Of a stretch of 64,000 bases of DNA, positions 8,536 to 16,486 are shown in pieces. Position 1 is the first letter of the stretch. Every line of letters begins with the position of its first letter. Location of the stretch: contig JBIOVM010000027.1 in the NCBI GenBank assembly GCA_044867785.1, positions 1 through 64,000 on the forward strand. The letters run 5' to 3'. The stretch is from DASRDR01 sp044867785. GTDB lineage: Bacteria > Methylomirabilota > Methylomirabilia > Rokubacteriales > DASRDR01. The position numbers were made by a program, and so were the translations under genes. The notes below the pieces were generated by a model. The model saw only the letters and a program-made list of their open reading frames with translations. It was not told the origin of the DNA and did not search any database.

Positions 8536-9566
8536 GCTCCCCGCTCCCCGGCCGGTGGCGCCGGCGCCGCGGGGGCCTCGTCGCCGCGCGCGGCGTGGGC
8601 CGCCGCCGTGTCGTGGAACCCGGCGGGCTGGCGGAGGCGGCGGAGGACGCCGAGGATGCCCTCCGGCATGAACAGGATCACCCCCATGAACAGGAGGCCG
8701 TACGCGAGCAGCCAGTGGTCCGTCAAGGTCGACAGGACGTCGCGCAGGACGAGGAACACGACCACGCCGAGGACCGGCCCGTAAAAGCTCGCAAATCCCC
8801 CGCCGATCAAGCACATGAGCACGACGTTCCCGGACTGGGCGAGGCTCATGGGCTCCGGGAAGGCGCCGAACCGAGCCAGAGCGTAGAGCCCTCCGGCGAG
8901 GCCGGCGAAGCCGCCTGAGAGCGCGAAGACCGCCCACTTGTACCGCGCCGTGTCGTAGCCGACGGCGCGGGCCCGGCTCTCGCTCTGCCGGATCGCCCGG
9001 ATCACCTGGCCGAACGGCGAGTTGACGATCCGCCAGAGCGCGACGGTCGCCCCGACGAACCACGCGTACACGAAATAGTAGAAGGGCACGTTGTCCCGCA
9101 GCGAATACCCGAGGAGCCCCAGCCGGTTGATTCCCGTGAGCCCGTCCTCGCCGCCCGTCCACGCGTCGAAGACGAACACCATGAACCAGAACATCACCCC
9201 GAAGGCGATGGTCAGGAGCGAGAAGTAGATCCCGCGCCGCCGGGCGACGAAGAGGCCGACGGCGGCGCCGCAGAGAAGGGTGCCCACCGCGGCGGCGGCC
9301 AGCGGCAGCGCGAGCCCGCCGGTCACCCACTTCTGGGTCATCCCGAGGAGGTAGCCGCCGATCCCGAAGAACGCGCCGTGGCCGAAAGCCGGGAGGCCCG
9401 TGTAGCCGAGCAAGAGGTTGTATCCGAGCGCGAAGATCGCCCAGATCATCACCTCGGTGCCGAGGTACGTGTAGCCGAGCCGGGGCAGGACCGCGGGAAG
9501 GAGCAGAAACAGGGCGAACAGTCCCAGCATCGGAGGCGGCGTCCATCGGTCGAGCACGGTCCGCAC
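8532..9566 (-). CDS. livM: Branched-chain amino acid-type ABC transporter permease LivM
   Basis: Inner membrane permease of 344 residues. It contains the LivM motif YNLLLGYTGLPAFGHGAFFGIGGY and the loop RAIRQSESRARAVGYDTARYK, which contacts the ATPases. The C-terminal 25 residues are Ala/Pro-rich and hydrophilic, longer than the core family. GTG start, 6 bases after the livH stop; no good ribosome site precedes it, so translation is probably coupled to livH. Confidence 0.95.
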   Translation of the reverse strand: MRTVLDRWTPPPMLGLFALFLLLPAVLPRLGYTYLGTEVMIWAIFALGYNLLLGYTGLPAFGHGAFFGIGGYLLGMTQKWVTGGLALPLAAAAVGTLLCGAAVGLFVARRRGIYFSLLTIAFGVMFWFMVFVFDAWTGGEDGLTGINRLGLLGYSLRDNVPFYYFVYAWFVGATVALWRIVNSPFGQVIRAIRQSESRARAVGYDTARYKWAVFALSGGFAGLAGGLYALARFGAFPEPMSLAQSGNVVLMCLIGGGFASFYGPVLGVVVFLVLRDVLSTLTDHWLLAYGLLFMGVILFMPEGILGVLRRLRQPAGFHDTAAAHAARGDEAPAAPAPPAGERGA

Positions 9567-9572
9567 GGGAGG

Positions 9573-10451
9573 CTACAGCTCCAGCACGGACTTCTGTCCC
9601 ATGAGGCCGCGCGGACGCCAGAGCAGCACCAAGGCCATCAGGAGGTACATCACGAGGATCGACCCGCGAGGGACCAGGAGGTTCGAGAGCCCGCTCACGG
9701 TGCCGAGGAGAAGCCCGCCGACGACCGCCCCCCAGAACGATCCGATCCCGCCGATCACCACCACGATGAAGGCGGGCATGACCGCCTCGGCGCCGATGGT
9801 CGGCTTCAGGCTCCACATCGGCGCCGCAATCACGCCGGCGACGCCGGCCAGGACCGTCCCGAGCGAGAACACCAGGCTCCGCAAGCGCCCGAGATCGATC
9901 CCGAGCGCCCGCACCATCTCGCTGTCGTGGGCGCCGGCCTTCATGATGGCGCCGTAGGGGGTCCGCTCGAGGAACCACCACACGAGGAACAGGAGGACCA
10001 TCGCGAGCACCGCGACGAGGATGCGGTAGCGGGAGTAGACGAGGAATCCCCACTCGAACCGCCCGGCCACGAACGCCGGGGCGGCGATCGTGTAGCCGCG
10101 CGGGCTCCATACGATCCGGATGACCTCTTCCAGCGCCAGCGCGGCGCCGAAGGTGAACAGGAGCCCGAAGAGGGGATCCTTCCCGTAGGTCCGCCGGACG
10201 CCCCGCTCGAGCGCGAGGCCGACCAGGCCGACTCCGAGCGGCGCCAGCACGAGCGCGCCCCACCAGCCGACGTGCGGCTGGAGCGCGAGCGCGAAGTAAC
10301 CGCCCAGGGCGAAGAGAACGCCGTGCGCGAAGTTGATCACCTCCATCGTGCCGAGGATCAGCATGAAGCCGAGCGCGATGATCGCGTAGAGCAGCCCCAG
10401 GACGATTCCGTTCAGGATCTGGGTCGTCAGATCGACCAGGTCGGGCGTCAC
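9573..10451 (-). CDS. livH: Branched-chain amino acid-type ABC transporter permease LivH
   Basis: Permease of 292 residues, LivH type. It begins with a membrane helix including LNGIVLGLLYAIIALGFMLI and the conserved GTMEVINFAHGVLFALGGY. The ATPase-contact loop is GAIMKAGAHDSEMVRALGID, and the end has LVLLWRPRGLMGQKSVLEL, a typical LivH tail. GTG start. It is separated from livK by 154 bases that hold the inverted repeat at 10516-10601, so its expression may be lowered relative to the binding protein. Confidence 0.95.
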   Translation of the reverse strand: MTPDLVDLTTQILNGIVLGLLYAIIALGFMLILGTMEVINFAHGVLFALGGYFALALQPHVGWWGALVLAPLGVGLVGLALERGVRRTYGKDPLFGLLFTFGAALALEEVIRIVWSPRGYTIAAPAFVAGRFEWGFLVYSRYRILVAVLAMVLLFLVWWFLERTPYGAIMKAGAHDSEMVRALGIDLGRLRSLVFSLGTVLAGVAGVIAAPMWSLKPTIGAEAVMPAFIVVVIGGIGSFWGAVVGGLLLGTVSGLSNLLVPRGSILVMYLLMALVLLWRPRGLMGQKSVLEL

Positions 10452-10515
10452 CCGGCTACCCGCTTGGGCGGAGGTCGATGATCCTCACGGGTCACCGGCC
10501 TCCGCCCCCGTCCAC

Positions 10516-10601
10516 CCGGGGTCGGACTCGGGCTTACGGACAGTCGGTGGGCTCCGTCTATCGAATCGGGCGACTGTCCGAAAGGTCCGGCCTGACCCCG
10601 G
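10516..10601. repeat. Nested inverted repeat between livK and livH
   Basis: Outer arms CCGGGGTC (10516-10523) with GGAC (10524-10527) pair with GTCC (10585-10588) and GACCCCGG (10594-10601). Inner arms CGGACAGTCG (10537-10546) and CGACTGTCCG (10571-10580) are exact complements. The RNA could fold into a long interrupted hairpin just after livK. The right arm contains the GGCCTGACCCCG core that recurs at 25564-25666 and 62448. Comparable hairpins after binding protein genes in other bacteria stabilise the upstream mRNA or partly stop transcription; that role is inferred. Confidence 0.7.
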
Positions 10602-10605
10602 TACG

Positions 10606-11889
10606 TCACCCGCCGTACACCGGGGTGTCGGCGAGCGACTGCATCTTGCACTTCGAGAGCTCGCGCGGCGGCGCCGCCGCCTCGGGCGCCACGTCGGCGA
10701 TCATCTCGATCATGTCCCACCTCTCCTTCATGTCGGCCGGCTTCTTCGTGCGGGCGAGATAGAGCATCTGGCCCACCAGGTGGTCCCACTCCCGGATCAC
10801 CGAGGGGTACTTCCGGAAGTTGTCCTTGATGACGTGCCCTTCGAGCGCCTTGATGACCTCGTGGTTCCGCGTCGTGCCGGCCCGCTCGATCGCGCGCAGC
10901 AGCTCCCGCGCCGCGAGGTAGCCGTTAACCGACACGTTGTCGGGCACGGGGATCGGCGCGTCGGCCCAGCGCTTCCGGAAGCGCTCGGTAAGCTCCTTGA
11001 CCCCGGGCTCGTTCAGCGTGTAGTGCCAGGTGGTGCAGAAGTAGCCGAAGGCCTTCTTCGGACCCAGGGGGACCAGGTCGGGGAAGTCCAGCTGCGGGAA
11101 CACCCACGCCGCATCCTTGTCCGACCCGAACTCGCTCGCCTGCTCCCGCATGGCGGTCTGCTCGATGCCCGCCACGTTGGCGATGACCACCTCCGGCTTG
11201 ACGCTCCGCACCCGGAGCAGCTGGGCGCTGAAGTCGCGCGTGCCCTGAGGCACGAACAGCTCGCCCAGCTCCTCGGCGCCGACCTTCTTCATCACGTCCC
11301 GCGTGCCCGCCGTCGCGTTCTTGCCCCAGACGTAGTCGTGGGTGAGGATGAACCACTTCTTCCCGAGGTTCTTCACGACGAGCGGCCCGAGCGCGTTGGC
11401 GAACATCCAGTTGTTGGCGTCCCATACGAAGTTCACGCGCTGGCACTTCTCGCCGGAGACCGTGTCGGCGCTGGAGTTCGAGTTGAAGTAGACGATCCCG
11501 TACCGCTGCGCCAGCTCCGACAGAGGGGCGGCGACGCCGCTCGAGAGCGCGCCCATCATGAAGTCGATCTTGTCCCGCTCGATCAGCCGCTGGGCCTTGC
11601 GCACGGCCACCGAGGCGTCGGTCTCGGTGTCCTCCCACCGGTGTTCGATCTGGCGCCCCAGCACGCCGCCCCGCGCGTTCTGCTCCTCGATGGCGAGGAT
11701 CATGCCCCGCCGGTCCGCTTGGCCGCTGTCCGCGAAGGTGCCGGTGGCGTCACACGTGAGACCGATGACGATCGGCTTCTTCGCCTGGGCCCGGGCCCAG
11801 CGCCAGCTCCCGATGAAGCCCACGCCCGCGCCGAACGCCGCCGCACCCTTCAGGATCTCTCGCCGGCTCGCTCGCCCCTGTTCTGCCAT
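10606..11889 (-). CDS. ABC transporter substrate-binding protein, branched-chain amino acid type (LivK-like)
   Basis: Periplasmic binding protein of 427 residues, fold type I (Peripla_BP_6). ATG 11889 follows an AGGAGG about 7 bases upstream and gives a Tat signal: SRREILKGAAAFGAGVGFIG and a cut after ARAQA. The mature part starts KKPIVIGLTCDATGTF and contains the usual GGVLGRQIEHRWEDTETD and VDFMMG-like (IDFMMGALSSGVAAP) segments. It resembles binding proteins for amides, urea or aromatic acids as much as LivK, so the ligand is open. The gene lies 49 bases after gntR and probably shares its transcript. Confidence 0.93.
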   Translation of the reverse strand: MAEQGRASRREILKGAAAFGAGVGFIGSWRWARAQAKKPIVIGLTCDATGTFADSGQADRRGMILAIEEQNARGGVLGRQIEHRWEDTETDASVAVRKAQRLIERDKIDFMMGALSSGVAAPLSELAQRYGIVYFNSNSSADTVSGEKCQRVNFVWDANNWMFANALGPLVVKNLGKKWFILTHDYVWGKNATAGTRDVMKKVGAEELGELFVPQGTRDFSAQLLRVRSVKPEVVIANVAGIEQTAMREQASEFGSDKDAAWVFPQLDFPDLVPLGPKKAFGYFCTTWHYTLNEPGVKELTERFRKRWADAPIPVPDNVSVNGYLAARELLRAIERAGTTRNHEVIKALEGHVIKDNFRKYPSVIREWDHLVGQMLYLARTKKPADMKERWDMIEMIADVAPEAAAPPRELSKCKMQSLADTPVYGG

Positions 11890-11938
11890 CGCACCCTCCT
11901 CGTGTGTGGGATCGGTTGGGACGGTGGTCATTCCCGCG

Positions 11939-12721
11939 TCACGTCGTCTCGGCCAGCCGCTCCATCGCCCGCAGACGATGGGTCTCCACGGCGCGGGCCG
12001 CTCTCGCCCAGTCGCTCGCCTCGAGCGCTCGGAGGATCTCTTCGTGCTCGGCGAGCGACTCGGCCGCGAAGCCGCCTCGCCGCGCGTGCATGATCACGCG
12101 GTAGTACTCGCCGCGGTCCCAGACGTTCTGGAGCAGCTGAAGCACCTGCTTGAGACCGGATGCCTCCCAGAGCCTCCGGTGGAACTCGCTGTCGGCCGCC
12201 ACCGCGCGGGCCGTGTTCCCGGCCGCGCGGGCGGCGCTCATGTCCAGCTGGAGGCCGCGGAGCTCGGCCAGGAGCGCCGGCGTGACCCGGCCGGACGCCT
12301 CGCGGAGGCACAGGGCTTCGAGCGCCGCCATCAAGAGAAAGCGCTCGCGAAACTCCTCCGGCGAGAGCCCCGCCACGACGACGTCCTTGTGCGGGTTGAT
12401 CCGCACGAAGCCCTCGCTCTCGAGCCGCCGCAGGGCCTGCATGACGGGGATCCGGCTCACGCCGGCCGACTGCGCCACCGTGCTGGCGACGATCCGCTCG
12501 CCGGGGGCCAGTCGCCCCTCCACCAGCGCCTGGCGGAGATGGCGGTAGGCGAGCTCCTCCAGCGTCTCCCGACGGATGGGCTCCTCGAAGAGGGCGCGGG
12601 GAGCGGCGGGCGACGTGCCCTGGCGGGGTGGCCTCGGCAGGGGCCCGCGAGGGCCGGGGTCACGCGCGGGACTGACGCGCCGTGTCCGCGGGACGAGCCG
12701 CCGGCGCGCCCCGGCTTTCAT
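11939..12721 (-). CDS. GntR-family transcriptional regulator, FadR/FCD subfamily
   Basis: 260 residues. The winged helix lies at about 45-115 (LAYRHLRQALVEGRLAPGER, then SAGVSRIPVMQALRRLESEGFV). The all-helical FCD ligand domain follows, with the metal-site type residues in DSEFHRRLWEASG and EHEEILRALEASDWARA. The first 45 residues are Arg/Pro-rich and outside the family core. Even so, ATG 12721 is the only usable start codon and lies right behind a promoter (12731-12758), which supports a short or absent leader. The gene heads gntR-livKHMGF, so it most likely senses the imported compound or a product of it. Confidence 0.92.
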   Translation of the reverse strand: MKAGARRRLVPRTRRVSPARDPGPRGPLPRPPRQGTSPAAPRALFEEPIRRETLEELAYRHLRQALVEGRLAPGERIVASTVAQSAGVSRIPVMQALRRLESEGFVRINPHKDVVVAGLSPEEFRERFLLMAALEALCLREASGRVTPALLAELRGLQLDMSAARAAGNTARAVAADSEFHRRLWEASGLKQVLQLLQNVWDRGEYYRVIMHARRGGFAAESLAEHEEILRALEASDWARAARAVETHRLRAMERLAETT

Positions 12722-12725
12722 GGGC

Positions 12726-12758
12726 TGTATACAATATGCAACCGCCGAATCGTGTCAA
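12726..12758 (-). promoter_or_regulatory. gntR promoter with FCD-type operator
   Basis: Read on the minus strand, TTGACA (12758-12753), a 16-base spacer and TATTGT (12736-12731) precede the gntR ATG by 9 bases. The perfect palindrome TGTATACA (12726-12733), within TTGTATACAG, overlaps the -10 end and the predicted start point. It matches the TNGTNNACNA style of operators used by FadR/FCD regulators. Autoregulation of gntR and the liv genes is inferred. Confidence 0.65.
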
Positions 12759-12858
12759 GGGCGATGACACGGGTGGGAGCCCTCGCCGGGCTCAGCGGCG
12801 GATGGCCGCCGGGGGCGAGCCGGGGCCCGGGTGTCCCAGACCCCTGCCGTTCCGCTCC

Positions 12859-14418
12859 CTACATCCAGGACATCTCCTGCGGGATGAGCACGCCGGTCGG
12901 GAAGGGCTGGTAGGCGAGGTCCTTCTTCATGACAACGGGCTGCACGACCTGGAAGAGCGGGACGACGTAGCCCTTCTCCACGACGTAGCGGGCGGCCTTC
13001 TTGGCCGCCGCGATGCGCTTCGGCTCGTCACGCTCATCGAAGATCGGGTCGATCAGCGGCACCAGGTCCTCCGACTCCCATACCCGGAACGGCCCCTTCA
13101 GGTAGTTCTGGAAGCCGACCGAGTTGATCGGGTCGCCGGTCGGATTGGACCAGAAGTAGAGCGAGAGCGGCGCCAAGTCCTGGCCGCCCTGCCCCCTGGC
13201 GTTCCGGAACTGGAACCACTGCGGGATCGTGACGACCTCGAGCTCGGCCTCGATCCCGACGTCCTTCCACATCTGGGTGATGGCGGACATGAACTCGAAG
13301 TCCTTCGCCCGGACGCCGCGGGTCGTCATGGCCTTCAGGCGGAGCGGGGTCGACGCCGAATAGCCCGCCGCCTGGAGGAGCTGCCGGGCCTTGGCCGGAT
13401 CATAGGGGAAGCTGAACGAGGCGTCGTAGGCGTCGTAGAGGGCCCCTTCGGTGAGCGAGCTCGGCACGCCGAACCCGAGCAGCACCTTCTCGACCAGTGC
13501 CTTCTTGTCGATGGCGTGATGGACGGCCAGGCGCACCTCCTCCTTCTTGAACGGCTCGAAGCGGGGGTTCAGGAAGATCTGCGCCATGTCCGCGACGGGC
13601 TGCTTCACGCCCTTGAGGGTCGCCTGGGTCGAGAGCCGCCCGAACTCCTCGACCGGGACCTCGGAGGTGATGTCGGCGTTCCCCGACACGATCTCGGCCA
13701 CCCGGGCGGTCGGGTCGGTGACCATCTTGAAGACCGCCCGCTTGATCGGCGGCGCGCCCTTCCAGTAGCGGTCGAATGCCTCGAGCACGAGCGTGCTCCC
13801 GGGCGTGAACGACACGACCCGGTACGGCCCGGAGCCGACGGGCTTCCGGGCGAACTCCTCGCCGCGCGCCTTGTCGTCCGGGCCCAGCGACTGGAAGTAC
13901 GCCTTCGGGACGACGAAGCCGGCCAGGAATCCCAGCCAGCGCGGGAACGATGGATCGAAGCGCTCGAACACGAGCTGGAGCGTCGCCTTGTCGCGGACCT
14001 GGTACTCCTTCACCCGGGCGTAGGTCGCCTTGTAGATGGAGATCTCCTTCAGCCGGGTCATGCTGAAGGCGACGTCCTCGGCGGTGAGGTCCGACCCGTC
14101 GTGGAACTTGATCCCCTGGCGGACCTTGATGGCCATGCCCATCTTGCCGTCGGTCCACTGCCAGCTCTCGATGACGTTCGGCCCGTACTTGCCCTGGCGG
14201 TCCTGCTGGAGGAACCGGTCGAAGACCGCCTCGTACATCGATTCCCGCGGGCTGTTGCGCGACGCGGGGTGCGGGTCCATCGAGGTGACCGTCTCGGGAA
14301 AGGCGATGGTCACGACCTGCTTCTTCTGGGCGTGCGCGAGACGCCGCGCGCCGACCGCCGCCGCGGCCACCACGGAGCCTCCGGTCGTTCTGAGGAATGC
14401 CCGGCGGCTCATTCGCAT
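12859..14418 (-). CDS. ABC transporter substrate-binding protein, family 5 (peptide type)
   Basis: Periplasmic solute-binding protein of 519 residues, SBP_bac_5 family, the size expected for peptide or opine binders. ATG 14418 (MRMSRRAFL) has GGGAGGAG 7-8 bases upstream. The Tat signal is SRRAFLRTTGGSVVAAAAVG with a cut near AHAQ. Family segments include ESWQWTDGKMGMAIKVRQG, KFHDGSDLTAEDVAFSMTRL and KPVGSGPYRVVSFTPGSTLV. No permease or ATPase is next to it; the dpp-like set at 1-2519 lacks a binding protein and could be its partner. It lies 138 bases upstream of gntR on the same strand and ends before the gntR promoter. Confidence 0.93.
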   Translation of the reverse strand: MRMSRRAFLRTTGGSVVAAAAVGARRLAHAQKKQVVTIAFPETVTSMDPHPASRNSPRESMYEAVFDRFLQQDRQGKYGPNVIESWQWTDGKMGMAIKVRQGIKFHDGSDLTAEDVAFSMTRLKEISIYKATYARVKEYQVRDKATLQLVFERFDPSFPRWLGFLAGFVVPKAYFQSLGPDDKARGEEFARKPVGSGPYRVVSFTPGSTLVLEAFDRYWKGAPPIKRAVFKMVTDPTARVAEIVSGNADITSEVPVEEFGRLSTQATLKGVKQPVADMAQIFLNPRFEPFKKEEVRLAVHHAIDKKALVEKVLLGFGVPSSLTEGALYDAYDASFSFPYDPAKARQLLQAAGYSASTPLRLKAMTTRGVRAKDFEFMSAITQMWKDVGIEAELEVVTIPQWFQFRNARGQGGQDLAPLSLYFWSNPTGDPINSVGFQNYLKGPFRVWESEDLVPLIDPIFDERDEPKRIAAAKKAARYVVEKGYVVPLFQVVQPVVMKKDLAYQPFPTGVLIPQEMSWM

Positions 14419-14587
14419 GATCGGTCTCCTCCCGGGGCCGTCCACCCCGTCCGTGACAGCACTGGTCGTGATCGATTCCCTGCCGAACCAGATCTTGGCG
14501 GGATCAGTCTAGCCGATAGGTACGGGTCGGCGCGAGACGGCGACCAACGCCCCCGCGCACCGCGACGGACAGGACCCCACTCCCATC

Positions 14588-14755
14588 GCTTCGGGGAGCG
14601 TCGTGCACCGAGCTCTCCGCGGCGTCAAGCCGGAGGACCTGCCCGCCGAGCTGCCGTACACCGCCGAACGCGTGGTCGACGCCCGGACTCCCGGGGCGCT
14701 CGCCCTCGCGATCCGCCCGGGCATCATGTTCCGGGCCGACCACGTGATCGAGCAG
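14588..14755 (+). pseudogene. C-terminal relic of an ABC_sub_bind family binding protein
   Basis: The plus frame reads SGSVVHRALRGVKPEDLPAE and later ALALAIRPGIMFRADHVIE. This matches the C-terminus of ABC_sub_bind (TrpX/YtfQ-like) proteins, where a KGAKPADLPVEQP-like segment is followed by TIPPSLLLRADEVIE. Only about 56 codons are present, with no start, no upstream domain and no stop at the expected place. It is best read as the leftover of a lost gene. Confidence 0.55.
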
Positions 14756-14776
14756 GCCGCCGCGATGTCAGCCGTT

Positions 14777-14923
14777 TCACCCGAGCGTCCGCAGCCGCCG
14801 GGAGGCGAGGAACAAGAGGGCGCTGGCAGTGACCATCGCGCCGCCGGCCGCGACGGCGACGCGGGCTCCCGCCGACGCCGCCAGCACCCCGGCCAGGAGG
14901 CCGCCCAGCGGCATCAGGTTCCA
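14777..14923 (-). pseudogene. C-terminal relic of an MFS transporter
   Basis: The minus frame encodes about 48 residues beginning WNLMPLGGLLAGVLAASAGA and ending LFLASRRLRTLG with a TGA stop. This is the pattern of the last membrane segments of EntS-like MFS exporters (MPLGG.LAG...). Upstream residues of the family appear only in other frames and with stops (for example TAPTRYLFLIAVP near 15040), so the gene is broken. It abuts the relic at 14588-14755 in convergent orientation. Confidence 0.5.
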
Positions 14924-15129
14924 GCCGGTTCGTCGACACGGCGCGGAGCCGCATGCCGATCGCGTTCGTCACATCTCGGGAGCATGCCGTCCTGGCCCGG
15001 CCCCGATCACGGCACGGCGATCAGGAACAGATACCGCGTCGGCGCGGTCACGCTAGCACGGGGGTCCCGGCCGGCGGGCCGCGCGGCCGTTCGATCCGTC
15101 GTGTATCGTGCTGGCGAGCTCGTGCGCCG

Positions 15130-15693
15130 ATGACTCGTCACGTCGTCTGGCTCTTCTGCCTGCTCGTGCCGCCGATGCTCGTGCTCGCCCTGCTCCTATC
15201 GGCGCGGGAGCGGCTCGGCCCGCTCTACCAGCGGTACTTCGGCGAGACGCGGCGCGAGCAGATGTTCCTCTCGTCCGTGGCCTTCTACGTCACGTTCGCC
15301 CTGACCCGGGCGATCACTCACGCGATTCGCTCCGGCGTGGGCCCGTTCCACGACGTGGCCGCCGGGGGCATCCACGTCCATCATCTCGTCTGGGGAATCC
15401 TGCTCCTCCTGGGCGTCGGCTACCTGTGGCTGCACCAGATCGGCGCCGGCGACCCGGGCCAGTCGCGAGCGCTCTCCCGGCTGACCGCCGTGCTCTACGG
15501 GATCGGCGCCGCGTTGACGCTGGACGAGTTCGCGCTGTGGCTGCGCCTCCGCGACGTGTACTGGGCCCGCGAGGGCCGGGAAAGCATCGATGCGGTCCTG
15601 CTGTTCGGCGCTCTCTTGTCGGCGGGCCTGTGGGGTGGGCGCTTCCTCGAGGCCCTCGTCCGCGAGCTGGCCCGCCTGGGCGGCCGGCGCTGA
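15130..15693 (+). CDS. Conserved integral membrane protein of unknown function
   Basis: 187 residues with about five hydrophobic segments. Not assigned to a known function. Two conserved-looking polar motifs sit in or next to membrane helices: GGIHVHHLVWGI near residue 80 and ALTLDEFALWLRLRDVYW near 125-142. Clustered histidines and an Asp-Glu pair in a membrane protein suggest a metal site or a membrane enzyme, but this is inference. The C-terminus is ELARLGGRR. ATG at 15130 has no clear ribosome site; a TATCGT sequence occurs about 20 bases upstream. The gene stands alone between relics and the hydroxylase operon. Confidence 0.75.
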   Translation: MTRHVVWLFCLLVPPMLVLALLLSARERLGPLYQRYFGETRREQMFLSSVAFYVTFALTRAITHAIRSGVGPFHDVAAGGIHVHHLVWGILLLLGVGYLWLHQIGAGDPGQSRALSRLTAVLYGIGAALTLDEFALWLRLRDVYWAREGRESIDAVLLFGALLSAGLWGGRFLEALVRELARLGGRR

Positions 15694-16001
15694 GACGCGC
15701 CCCTCACCCATCCGGCTCGAACACGAGCCGGTCGAGCCACATCGCGCCGGCGCCGTCGACGACGCGCGCCTCGACCCGGGACGCGGTCGGTAGCTGGAAG
15801 GGGGACCACCGCGCCCCAACACGCTCCGCAGTCACGCCACCATTCAGGTTTCGGCTGCCGACGCGCGCGGGCGACACGCGTCCGGCGACCGCAACGCCTC
15901 GTAGGGCGCGCGCCGATCGGCGCCCGCACCCGCGACGGGATGGCCGTAGAGCGGTGCGGGTGCCGCCGCCGGTTACCGCGGTCGCCTAGCCGTGCGGTGC
16001 T
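15694..16001. other. Intergenic stretch with a possible reading-frame remnant
   Basis: About 308 bases. On the minus strand a short frame ends with a TGA at 15704-15706 and reads RWSPFQLPTASRVEARVV then DGAGAMWLDRLVFEPDG. It looks protein-like but has no start and is not recognised. The rest is GC-rich with many CGCG runs and shows nothing further. It separates the unknown membrane protein gene from the end of the hydroxylase operon. Confidence 0.35.
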
Positions 16002-16436
16002 CTACCGGGGAGCCCTGACGGGCTGGCCATCCTTGCCCAGGATCTGCCCCTGGTCGTTGCGCACGGCGTACTCCTTGTCTCCGACCTTCACCTTGGATGC
16101 CAGGATGAACTCGCGCTGAGGCCCCTTCACCTTGGAGCCGGTCACCTCGATCGGCGTCGCCGTCGCCAGCGAGGCGAGCGCCGGATCGATGACCTGCTTC
16201 GGACCCAGCATCACCAAGTGGGACTCACCCGTGTCCGCCTTCAGCGCGATCACGATCATCTCGACCTGGCCGCCCTCGCGAGTGCTGGCCACCGTGCCCT
16301 TCACGGTCTGCACGGTGCTCGGATCCCACTTCGGCATCGCCCGCGCCCCGCCCTGGCGCGGGGCCTGCTGGGCCCACCCCGCGTCGCCGGAGGCCAGGAG
16401 GAACACCGTCGCCACCGCGATCATGACCTTGTGCAT
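16002..16436 (-). CDS. Small exported protein, probable OB-fold
   Basis: 144 residues with a signal peptide (MHKVMIAVATVFLLASGDAG, cut near GWAQ). The mature part has regularly spaced beta-type segments: VQTVKGTVASTREGG, MIVIALKADTGESHLVMLGP, IEVTGSKVKGPQREFILASK and KEYAVRNDQGQILGKDGQPV. This resembles small periplasmic OB-fold proteins found in many environmental genomes; function unknown. ATG 16436 is preferred over ATG 16442 because GGGAG lies 6 bases before it. It follows the hydroxylase large subunit by 50 bases and may be co-transcribed. Confidence 0.75.
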   Translation of the reverse strand: MHKVMIAVATVFLLASGDAGWAQQAPRQGGARAMPKWDPSTVQTVKGTVASTREGGQVEMIVIALKADTGESHLVMLGPKQVIDPALASLATATPIEVTGSKVKGPQREFILASKVKVGDKEYAVRNDQGQILGKDGQPVRAPR

Positions 16437-16486
16437 CTGCATCTCCCGTCGGGCCGCTCGTCCGCGGGCCCGTGTGAGGGCATGGT

